A stretch of 7,095 bases of DNA from Alphaproteobacteria bacterium (GTDB lineage Bacteria > Pseudomonadota > Alphaproteobacteria > SHNJ01): the NCBI GenBank assembly GCA_947456345.1, contig CANGQU010000033.1, positions 1 through 7,095 on the forward strand, given 5' to 3'. A program made the position numbers and the translations under genes. Of this stretch, positions 1-4,611 are shown piece after piece. The notes beneath the pieces are model-generated. The model had not been told where the DNA came from. It did no database searches and saw nothing but the letters and a program-made list of their open reading frames with translations. Position 1 is the first letter of the stretch. The number at the start of each line of letters is the position of its first letter.

Positions 1-1128
1 AGCGCCAGCCAGGGATGTCTTGGTACAATCGACATCTGCCCGTAAAAACAGGCTCTCGACGCGGCGGCATAAAGCTTTTCTAGCTTTAAACCCGTCCACT
101 TGCCGTAGCATGCCGAGATAGCTGTTCAAGCTTTGCGAGAGTTCCTGCAAAGTCGGAACGTCCAGCGGCGAACCCTCGCGTTCCCAAGTGCTGACTTTAC
201 GTTTGCAGTTCGACACGCTGGTTTGCCGCAAATATGTCCGGCCTGGCTTGATAATAAAGCCGGTGAAATCGATTCCGGTATGAACTTGGTTCAGATGCTT
301 TTTATTCGGATGCAGCCGCAACGCCAAACGAGAAGCAAGAAATTCGTCTATTTGCCTGTACCAGTCATTCAGCACATCCGCGCTCTCGTGAAACATCACC
401 ACATCGTCGACATAGCGTCCGTAACGTTGCGCCTTCAGCCTGTGTTTGGCGAATTGATCCAATTCGTTCAAATAGATATTGGCGAAAAACTGGCTGGTCA
501 GGTTACCGATGGGCAAGCCTTTGCCGTCCGGCGCGTGCAGCAGGCTTTTATGGCGCGGCACTCTGGCGAATAAAGACTGCGGCGACCGCATGGCGGCACC
601 GGGACGCGGGTCGTGTAAAGCGACCATTTCAATAAGATCGGATAGCCATTTTTCCGGGATATAAGGCCGGATCAATTCGATCAATATACTGCGGTCGACG
701 CTGTTGAAAAAATTGGCGACATCAATCTTCAAAAAATAAGCGGGCTTTGTCCAATTTTGAGTTATCGACCGTGCAAAACCCGACACACGGCGCAAGCCAT
801 CATGCGTTCCGCGATTAGGGATGCAGGCATAGCTATCGCGGATAAAACGCTTATGGAAGCGTTCGAATATTGCTTTGTAAATGACGTGATGGACAACGCG
901 ATCCCGAAAATCCGCTGCCCATACTTCCCTCACTTTGGGATAGGTTATAACAAAGGCGACGCTTCTGCCGATGCGGTATTCGCCGCTTTTGAGATCGTGG
1001 TAAAGCCTAACCAGATTGCGTTCCAGATTTTCTTCAAACCGCAATTGATTGATCGAATTGCGCTTGGTTCTGCGGCAATCGAAATAGGCGTCGAACACGG
1101 ATTCGAGGGTTAATTCAGCTTCGGTCAT
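1..1128 (-). CDS. DGR-type reverse transcriptase, 3' end outside the window
   Basis: This is an RNA-directed DNA polymerase of the diversity-generating retroelement clade. With Avd it copies the TR transcript into cDNA, misincorporating at template adenines, and the cDNA then replaces the VR. My translation gives 376 residues with no stop before the window edge, so the C-terminus is missing. Visible RT motifs are a conserved N-terminal block (residues 68-84, VWAADFRDRVVHH), palm motif A with YFLKIDVANFF (Asp136), the DGR-typical GLPIGNLTSQFFANIYLNELD (204-224; most other RTs have a QG-type motif here), the YVDD catalytic box (Asp241, Asp242), LHPNKK (272-277) and GIDFTGF (285-291). The ATG is preceded by AGGAAA with a 4-nt spacer, a good ribosome binding site. 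It lies 67 nt downstream of the TR in transcription order, as in BPP-1-like cassettes. All three catalytic aspartates are intact, so it is probably active. Class is near certain; exact length is unknown. Confidence 0.96.
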   Translation of the reverse strand, partial: MTEAELTLESVFDAYFDCRRTKRNSINQLRFEENLERNLVRLYHDLKSGEYRIGRSVAFVITYPKVREVWAADFRDRVVHHVIYKAIFERFHKRFIRDSYACIPNRGTHDGLRRVSGFARSITQNWTKPAYFLKIDVANFFNSVDRSILIELIRPYIPEKWLSDLIEMVALHDPRPGAAMRSPQSLFARVPRHKSLLHAPDGKGLPIGNLTSQFFANIYLNELDQFAKHRLKAQRYGRYVDDVVMFHESADVLNDWYRQIDEFLASRLALRLHPNKKHLNQVHTGIDFTGFIIKPGRTYLRQTSVSNCKRKVSTWEREGSPLDVPTLQELSQSLNSYLGMLRQVDGFKARKALCRRVESLFLRADVDCTKTSLAGA

Positions 1129-1140
1129 AAGCTTTCCTAT

Positions 1141-1162
1141 TACCCTGCCTTGTGGGAGGGTA
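1141..1162 (-). other. stem-loop in the DGR spacer, just upstream of the RT ribosome binding site
   Basis: TACCCT (1141-1146) and AGGGTA (1157-1162) are perfect complements. Inside, CC pairs with GG across one mismatch, leaving the loop TTGT. The stem ends three bases upstream of the AGGAAA ribosome binding site of the reverse transcriptase gene. It could be part of the spacer fold of the template RNA, or could modulate RT translation. There is no U-tract, so it is not a terminator. Confidence 0.5.
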
Positions 1163-1195
1163 CTTATTGTCATGAATCGGGAAAGGGACTCCCAA

Positions 1196-1312
1196 CTCCG
1201 GGCGGGCCAAACAGAAAGCTGGTTGTTCCTGTTGTTGTTGTAATGATTGCCATTGTCGAAATCACGATTCCACGCATTATTATTGTCATGCGGGGCACCC
1301 GACCACAAGCAA
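1196..1312 (-). repeat. DGR template repeat (TR)
   Basis: This is the invariant donor copy of the 117-bp TR/VR pair. It aligns without gaps to 2046-2162 at a constant offset of 850 bp, with 99 of 117 positions identical. Read in the VR frame it would encode a run rich in AAY (Asn) and GAY (Asp) codons, for example DNNNAWNRDFDNG and NNNRNN. Such codons give the widest range of amino acids when their first two adenines are randomised. The sense strand carries 31 adenines, of which 16 differ from the current VR. The first 26 nt and last 27 nt in the sense direction are identical to the VR and would anchor homing. No protein is expected from this copy. Confidence 0.97.
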
Positions 1313-1389
1313 GCTAGCAACAAACCGCAAGCGAATTGATGGCGATCTTATGGTCCAAACAAACGAATACTCGTTCATCCGGCCTTTAG

Positions 1390-1420
1390 CCGATACCTTC
1401 GGCCTCTACTTTGGTATCGG
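1390..1420 (-). other. stem-loop between avd and the TR
   Basis: CCGATACC (1390-1397) and GGTATCGG (1413-1420) form a perfect 8-bp inverted repeat with a 15-nt loop. It can extend outward by a G-U and an A-U pair. It lies about 80 nt upstream of the TR in the transcript. A structural role in the template RNA or in separating avd translation from the TR is inference only. Confidence 0.55.
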
Positions 1421-1473
1421 TTCCTCTAGAAAAAACCGGTACCGCCGCCATCCGAGCTGAAAATGATCGCCGG

Positions 1474-1486
1474 GCCAAGCCTTGGC
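1474..1486 (-). other. 13-bp palindrome immediately after the avd stop codon
   Basis: GCCAAG-C-CTTGGC is a perfect palindrome that abuts the avd TAA (1487-1489). As RNA it can form a short hairpin. It lacks the U-run of an intrinsic terminator, which fits transcription continuing into the TR and the RT gene. It may mark an RNA processing or protection point, but that is speculative. Confidence 0.4.
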
Positions 1487-1849
1487 TTAAACCCGTTCCG
1501 TCTTCCCCTTCCCCGAACTTGTTAACCAACCTTGCGCTTGGCGCGACAAGTTGTCGGTCATTTCCGAAAGCGCCGCGTAATGGGTGCGCTGCATAATTTT
1601 CATATCGTGCGACAAACGCATGATCAGCTGAATCGATTGAATTCTTTCCAAAATTTCCTGGATATGCTGTTTTTTGTCCGCTGCGCTATTGGCACGATAA
1701 ATCATCACCACCAACTCGATCAATTCGTCTTTTAACTTTTGGCCTAGGGTATATTTATACTCTCTTGGAAAATGCTTTGTTGCAATCATCGTGCGCAACA
1801 ACACATCATAGGTTTTTTTATAAATAGGCAAATGCTGATATTGGGCCAT
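1487..1849 (-). CDS. avd: Avd, accessory variability determinant of the DGR
   Basis: Avd is the small basic four-helix-bundle partner of DGR reverse transcriptases. In the Bordetella phage system it forms a pentameric ring that binds the RT and the template RNA and is needed for mutagenic homing. The 120-residue product fits the family length (about 110-130) and has the family-typical stretch FPREYKYTLGQKLKDE (residues 27-42). Four amphipathic helical segments are apparent, roughly at 8-25, 31-53, 58-82 and 84-108, with a basic tail (SSGKGKTERV). I start it at the ATG at 1849, preceded by a modest AGGCG motif; the frame stays open 12 codons further to a TTG at 1885, but those residues do not resemble the family N-terminus. 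It sits between the target gene and the TR, the canonical position. Confidence 0.92.
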   Translation of the reverse strand: MAQYQHLPIYKKTYDVLLRTMIATKHFPREYKYTLGQKLKDELIELVVMIYRANSAADKKQHIQEILERIQSIQLIMRLSHDMKIMQRTHYAALSEMTDNLSRQAQGWLTSSGKGKTERV

Positions 1850-1890
1850 GTATCGCCTGTTTGTGGCATGTGGTACAACACGCAATCCAG

Positions 1891-1905
1891 ACGGCTTGGA
1901 GCCGT
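1891..1905 (-). other. short hairpin between the DGR target gene and avd
   Basis: ACGGCT (1891-1896) and AGCCGT (1900-1905) form a perfect 6-bp stem with a 3-nt loop. It lies 80 nt past the target stop codon and about 140 nt past the VR end. In BPP-1 a hairpin or cruciform a few bases past the VR promotes target recognition; this one is much further away, so equivalence is doubtful. It could instead be a weak attenuator or a translation-coupling structure before avd. Confidence 0.35.
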
Positions 1906-1984
1906 TGGTCCCAAGCGATTCATAACTCTCTCTCTTGCCCTAAGTTTTTTGTTAAAACAGAAAAATAATTAAATGATTAAATGA

Positions 1985-2641
1985 CTAACGAAGCTTCCGT
2001 GACAGTAATTTGGCTTGCATCAGCTCCATTTGCGCGTCGCTTAAGCTCCGGGCGGGCCAAACAGAAAGCTGGCTGCTCCTGTAGCTGGTGTATGGAAGGC
2101 CATTGCCGAAAACACGAAAACACGCAAAAATATTGACATGCGGGGCACCCGACCACAAGCAATTATACGCATCAGGCAATTTGCCTTGGGTGTCTTCCAA
2201 TAATGCCAACCGGTTCTCGCGCATAGTTCCGGTTAAACCTTCCGGGGGATGCCCCCACCCGGTCAGTCCGGCGTAATTAAGTTTTTGCAGGTACTCTAGG
2301 GATTGGCGATGATTCATTACCTGGATCATCTTGGCGGGGACGCCGACATAAGCCTTGTTTTCGTGCATACCTAGCACAAGAACCGGTTGGCGATTGTCGA
2401 AAAGATCGATTTCGACGCCAATAAACTTATTCAAATCAAACGCGGGCGCATTACCATTAGCCGCAACAGCCGCAAAGGGTTTGCCGTCCGGACCAGTGAT
2501 ATTGGCACAATCTAAAACTTGTACAAATTTCGCACCGACAACCTTAACGCCACCTTGTGGCGTTAAAGTAACGCTGACACCACCCAAAGAAATGGTTGCA
2601 TCGCTACTTCCTGCAGCATTTTGTGCTCCTGCTTGACCCAT
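1985..2641 (-). CDS. DGR target (variable) protein with a C-terminal C-type-lectin-like variable domain
   Basis: This 218-residue protein is diversified by the DGR. The VR encodes residues 160-199. The fixed framework CLWSGAP (161-167) and SVWPAR (193-198) brackets the variable positions, the pattern of C-type-lectin/formylglycine-enzyme-like VR folds in which the variable residues form a ligand-binding face. Upstream, YLQKLNYAGLTGW and RENRLALLED (about 117-150) resemble the start of a DUF1566-like lectin fold. Residues 1-115 are Gly/Ala/Val-rich, look beta-rich and are not recognised. I see no signal peptide or membrane segment, so export or display would need another route. Eighteen fixed residues follow the VR, so it is not at the extreme C-terminus. 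GAGGGG stands 4 nt before the ATG, a good ribosome binding site. What it binds is unknown. Confidence 0.93.
   Translation of the reverse strand: MGQAGAQNAAGSSDATISLGGVSVTLTPQGGVKVVGAKFVQVLDCANITGPDGKPFAAVAANGNAPAFDLNKFIGVEIDLFDNRQPVLVLGMHENKAYVGVPAKMIQVMNHRQSLEYLQKLNYAGLTGWGHPPEGLTGTMRENRLALLEDTQGKLPDAYNCLWSGAPHVNIFACFRVFGNGLPYTSYRSSQLSVWPARSLSDAQMELMQAKLLSRKLR
2046..2072 (-). promoter_or_regulatory. predicted IMH (initiation of mutagenic homing) end of the VR
   Basis: The 3' end of the VR in the sense direction has 27 bases identical to the TR, including an 11-bp all-G/C block (2048-2058). TR and VR diverge immediately beyond 2046. In the Bordetella phage system a GC block plus adjacent bases at this end sets where homing starts and its direction; this is the equivalent site by position and composition. 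The 8-bp palindrome GCTTAAGC (2039-2046) overlaps its edge. Confidence 0.7.
2046..2162 (-). repeat. DGR variable region (VR) inside the target gene
   Basis: This is the recipient copy, gap-free against the TR. Eighteen positions differ: 16 are A in the TR sense strand, one is T to A (at 2093) and one is G to T (at 2120). Fourteen codons change: D169V, N171I, N172F, W174C, N175F, D177V, D179G, N182L, H183P, N185T, N186S, N187Y, N189S and N190S (TR residue, target position, VR residue). None is a stop. Unchanged adenines remain at N170, N180, Y184, R188 and Q191, so the site is unsaturated. Confidence 0.97.
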
Positions 2642-2696
2642 GATACCCCTCGTATTGCAATGCCTTAATACATCGTGTTAATTCTTTTACGGGTAC

Positions 2697-2725
2697 AGTA
2701 AATCATATCCAGCAAAATCTTTCAA
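2697..2725 (-). promoter_or_regulatory. candidate sigma-70 promoter of the DGR operon
   Basis: On the minus strand TTGAAA (2725-2720) and TTTACT (2702-2697) stand 17 bp apart. They match the -35 consensus at 5 of 6 and the -10 consensus at 4 of 6 positions. Transcription would start near 2690 and give a leader of about 50 nt before the target ATG. It is the best pair I found upstream of the target gene, but it is a pattern match only. Confidence 0.4.
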
Positions 2726-2733
2726 GGAGGATT

Positions 2734-2799
2734 TTAGACCGATTTCACCGCCACCCCGCCGCTAATCAGCGCCGGGAGGATTTGGAGGATGGTTGTCAT
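2734..2799 (-). pseudogene. 5' remnant of a family-4 glycosyltransferase gene
   Basis: This 21-codon frame begins MTTILQILPALISGGV, which closely resembles the N-terminus of a group of alphaproteobacterial GT4 glycosyltransferases (TILQxLPAL..GGVERGT). After codon 16 (about 2752) the resemblance ends, and AVKSV plus TAA follow. An intact enzyme would need roughly 350-400 residues, so only the start survives. The fragment points toward the DGR target gene and begins 3 nt from a heptamer array, as the starts of the intact neighbours do. This supports a genuine former gene start. The likely history is truncation when the DGR region was inserted or recombined in. The alternative is a chance 16-residue resemblance. 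Confidence 0.6.
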
Positions 2800-2802
2800 A
2801 AA

Positions 2803-2884
2803 GGTTTTAGGTTTTAGCTGTTAGATTTTAGGAATGAGACTATGCTATTATATAGACTAAAACCTAACAGCTAACAGCTAAAAC
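2803..2884. repeat. inverted pair of 4x heptamer arrays
   Basis: The left array (2803-2830) reads GGTTTTA, GGTTTTA, GCTGTTA, GATTTTA. The right array (2857-2884) reads CTAAAAC, CTAACAG, CTAACAG, CTAAAAC. Each is 4 x 7 bp. In the best phase the arms 2804-2831 and 2857-2884 are complementary at 25 of 28 positions, with a 25-nt AT-rich loop. The pair fills the gap between the glycosyltransferase remnant and the hydrolase. It resembles cyanobacterial STRR heptamers in format only; I cannot name a family for it. Confidence 0.85.
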
Positions 2885-2893
2885 CTGCTCCAC

Positions 2894-3655
2894 ATGCCAC
2901 CGATTTCATTTACCGCAGCGCCATCCCACCTCGCCTATGACCAACAACCTGGCACATCGCCCGGCGTATTGTTTTTATGCGGGTACAAATCGGACATGCT
3001 GGGCAGCAAGGCCACCGCCTTGGCCGATTGGGCCGCAAATACACGGCGGCAATTCACCCGCTTCGATTATCGCGGCCATGGACAATCGTCGGGCAATTTT
3101 ACCGATTTTGTTCTAAGCGATTGGCTGAACGACGCGTTGTATGTTTTGGATCAGGTGACAACCGGGCCGCAAATCGTGATTGGATCGAGTATGGGCGGAT
3201 GGTTGATGCTGCATCTGGCCCTGCTGCGCCCCACGCGCGTTGCGGGGTTGATCGGCATCGCCGCCGCCCCTGATTTCACAGCCGAATTGTTGTGGGATCA
3301 ATTGCCCGCGCCGCTGCAGGACAAAATGCGCCGCGAGGGGGTTTTTCACGAGCCATCCCCGTATGGCCCCGAACCTACGCCTTTTACCTATCGCCTGGTC
3401 GAGGATGGGTATCAGCATTTATTGTTAACCCGCGATCACCTGCCCATCGCCTGCCCCGTGCATTTGCTGCATGGCATGCTGGATACGGATGTACCGTATC
3501 AATTTTCCGAGCGTGTGGCGGCAAAAATCGGGCCGCATGCTGTGGTGGATCTAATTCCCGATGGCGATCATCGTTTGTCGCGGCCCGAAGATATTGCACG
3601 GCTGCTGGCGATTATCCATGACATGATCAATAACCCATCAGTTTTATGTTTTTAG
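2894..3655 (+). CDS. alpha/beta hydrolase, ABHD10-like serine esterase/thioesterase
   Basis: This is a 253-residue single-domain alpha/beta hydrolase. The oxyanion strand and loop are at FLCGYKSDM (27-35). RFDYRGHGQSSG (56-67) follows. The nucleophile elbow is GSSMGGW (Ser99), the acid is in HGMLDTDVP (Asp197) and the histidine in DGDHRL (His226), so the triad is complete. The GSSMGGWLML elbow and overall length resemble ABHD10-type hydrolases (acyl-protein thioesterase / acyl-glucuronide esterase in animals); the bacterial substrate is unknown. There is no signal peptide, so it is likely cytoplasmic. The ATG at 2894 is the only start upstream of the oxyanion region; it has no Shine-Dalgarno motif and lies 9 nt after a heptamer array. 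A hairpin with a T-run follows the stop. It is a single-gene unit, divergent from the glycosyltransferase remnant. Confidence 0.93.
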   Translation: MPPISFTAAPSHLAYDQQPGTSPGVLFLCGYKSDMLGSKATALADWAANTRRQFTRFDYRGHGQSSGNFTDFVLSDWLNDALYVLDQVTTGPQIVIGSSMGGWLMLHLALLRPTRVAGLIGIAAAPDFTAELLWDQLPAPLQDKMRREGVFHEPSPYGPEPTPFTYRLVEDGYQHLLLTRDHLPIACPVHLLHGMLDTDVPYQFSERVAAKIGPHAVVDLIPDGDHRLSRPEDIARLLAIIHDMINNPSVLCF

Positions 3656-3671
3656 ATTTACCATTCTTGTC

Positions 3672-3712
3672 ATCCCCGAAAATGCGACAGCATTTGTCGG
3701 GGATCCATTTTT
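3672..3712 (+). terminator. intrinsic terminator of the hydrolase gene (REP-like)
   Basis: ATCCCCGA (3672-3679) pairs with TCGGGGAT (3697-3704), and AAATGC (3680-3685) with GCATTT (3690-3695). There is one bulged G (3696) and a GACA loop, giving a 14-bp stem. A T-run follows (3708-3712). It starts 17 nt after the hydrolase stop. The TGTCATCCCCG edge recalls dispersed palindromes common in alphaproteobacterial intergenic DNA. Confidence 0.75.
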
Positions 3713-3728
3713 AAACATTTGCAAATAG

Positions 3729-3748
3729 ACCCCCGCCTGCGCGGGGGT
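3729..3748 (-). terminator. GC hairpin downstream of the GST-fold gene
   Basis: ACCCCCGC (3729-3736) and GCGGGGGT (3741-3748) form a perfect 8-bp, very GC-rich stem with a CTGC loop. It lies 27 nt past the stop of the minus-strand GST-fold gene. Only a short U-poor stretch follows on that strand, so termination may be weak. It mirrors the hairpin at 3672-3704: TGTCA at 3668-3672 and TGACA at 3748-3752 bracket the two. Confidence 0.5.
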
Positions 3749-3775
3749 GACATGGTTAAAACAATCTTCGAAGGC

Positions 3776-4444
3776 CTAAAAATCCAAATTGGCGTAATGT
3801 TTCGGCGGGGGGACACCGGGCACATGATCCGCCAATAGGGGGCGGAAACTGGGCCGGGATTTCAGGCGCATATACCATTGCTTGGCCAAGGGGTGCGCGT
3901 CCCACGGCACATCGCCCAGATAATCAATACTGGATAAATGCGCCGCCGCCGTCAAATCGGCCAGGGTCATTTTATCGCCCGCCAGCCAATTGCGTCGTTC
4001 GATCAAATACGAAATATATTCCAAATGATGGACGATATTCGCCTTGCCCGCGCGAATTGCCTGAGAATTAGGCTCGCCCAGGCCGATATAGCGTTTCAGC
4101 ATTTTCTCGTCGACCAGATACGCGCTAACCTCGCGGTTGAATTTGCCATCGAACCAGGCGATCAAGCGGCGGGTTTCGGCGCGCTGCAACGGATCGGCGC
4201 CCAGCATATTGGGGGCGGGATAAGTTTCTTCGAGGTATTCGCAAATGGCATTGGCGTCGATAATTGCCTGACCTTCGGTTTCAACCAATACCGGTACTTC
4301 GCCCGCGGGGTTGAGGGTGAAAAATTCTCCCCGGCGTTCCCATACTTTTTCGACCTTTAATTGAAAGGGCAGATTTTTTTCGCTCATGTACAAACGCACC
4401 TTGCGGCACAGCGGCGAGAGCGGAAGATGATAAAGTGTTCGCAT
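3776..4444 (-). CDS. fzlA: FzlA-like glutathione S-transferase family protein
   Basis: This 222-residue protein has a GST N-domain (thioredoxin-like, about 1-78) with SPLCRKVRL (10-18), cis-proline GEVPVL (Pro51) and DANAICEYL (63-71). The helical C-domain has the N-capping box TLAD (Thr160, Asp163). VWERR (Trp35) and the C-terminal tail VPPPKHYANLDF recall FzlA, an alphaproteobacterial GST-fold protein that in Caulobacter binds FtsZ filaments, curves them and is needed for division. This assignment rests on remembered motifs; a catalytic GST is the alternative. I start it at the ATG at 4444. The frame extends 30 codons further to 4534, but those codons only translate heptamer repeats and do not resemble any GST. 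There is no clear Shine-Dalgarno motif, and the array begins 6 nt before the ATG. It is divergent from uppP. Confidence 0.88.
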   Translation of the reverse strand: MRTLYHLPLSPLCRKVRLYMSEKNLPFQLKVEKVWERRGEFFTLNPAGEVPVLVETEGQAIIDANAICEYLEETYPAPNMLGADPLQRAETRRLIAWFDGKFNREVSAYLVDEKMLKRYIGLGEPNSQAIRAGKANIVHHLEYISYLIERRNWLAGDKMTLADLTAAAHLSSIDYLGDVPWDAHPLAKQWYMRLKSRPSFRPLLADHVPGVPPPKHYANLDF

Positions 4445-4450
4445 GGCGCA

Positions 4451-4604
4451 AGCGTAAAGCGTAAAGCGTGTAGCGTAAAGGGGTAATTGGTTGACGGTTA
4501 TCGGTTGACGGTTGACGATTCGACTTGGGGACAAAAACTCCTATCGACTAACGACTAACGACTAACGACTTTCTTCTTTACGCTACACGCTATCCACTAT
4601 ACGC
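4451..4604. repeat. nested heptamer arrays between fzlA-like gene and uppP
   Basis: Four arrays lie in order. AGCGTAA-type, 4 copies (4451-4478). GGTTGAC-type, 4 copies (4489-4516, one as GGTTATC). CGACTAA, 3.7 copies (4545-4570). TTTACGC-type, 4 copies, two degenerate (4577-4604). The outer arrays are inverted copies: 4452-4479 against 4577-4604 match at 24 of 28 positions, including a perfect 16-bp pair (4465-4480 / 4576-4591). The inner pair share only a loose GTT/AAC core. A large cruciform or RNA hairpin is possible. Confidence 0.85.
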
Positions 4605-4611
4605 TCCAGCC

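Larger units (their letters stand above)
1129..1486 (-). ncRNA. DGR template RNA region between avd and the reverse transcriptase gene
   Basis: This 358-bp stretch has no credible gene. In transcription order it holds a 174-nt leader after the avd stop (1486-1313), the TR (1312-1196) and a 67-nt spacer up to the RT start. In the Bordetella phage DGR, the TR plus the downstream spacer form the structured RNA that primes cDNA synthesis; I infer the same role here. The leader holds a palindrome directly after the avd stop (1474-1486) and a stem with 8-bp arms (1390-1397 / 1413-1420). The spacer holds a stem just upstream of the RT ribosome binding site (1141-1146 / 1157-1162). True RNA ends are not visible in the sequence, so the limits given are those of the gene-free gap. 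Confidence 0.75.
3668..3752. repeat. two REP-like palindromes in opposite orientation (REPIN-like doublet)
   Basis: Two hairpins, each with a CCCCG/CGGGG stem, face opposite ways between convergent genes. They are bounded by TGTCA (3668-3672) and TGACA (3748-3752). The layout matches a pair of REP sequences in inverted orientation. Mobility by a RAYT-type transposase is possible but not shown here, and the simpler reading is bidirectional termination. Confidence 0.5.

Noticed and set aside
133..1113. Plus-strand open frames at 133-573, 479-664 and 757-1113.
   Set aside because: They lie opposite the reverse transcriptase gene, whose minus-strand frame is open throughout and carries all RT motifs. 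Their translations show no domain.
1431..1455. Intrinsic terminator before the TR (CGGTACCG followed by a T-run on the minus strand).
   Set aside because: The palindrome has 4-bp arms and no loop, so it cannot form a stable terminator hairpin, and termination here would silence the TR and RT.
1850..1885. A TTG start at 1885 giving Avd 12 extra residues.
   Set aside because: The ATG at 1849 gives the usual family N-terminus and has its own modest AGGCG motif.
1786..1923. A 45-codon minus-strand frame (ATG at 1923) upstream of and overlapping the avd start, preceded by a GAGAGAG run.
   Set aside because: It is Cys-rich at the end, matches nothing I know, runs through the 1891-1905 hairpin, and is out of frame with avd. 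It could be a leader peptide, but nothing supports that.
4445..4534. A 30-codon N-terminal extension of the FzlA-like protein, starting at 4534.
   Set aside because: It translates heptamer repeats only. The family N-terminus begins at the ATG at 4444.
4489..4544. Several TTGACG hexamers in the GGTTGAC array as -35 boxes for uppP.
   Set aside because: They arise from the repeat unit, and none has a -10 match at 16-18 bp spacing.
4451..4604. CRISPR array.
   Set aside because: Units are 7 bp and directly adjacent, with no spacers and no cas genes.
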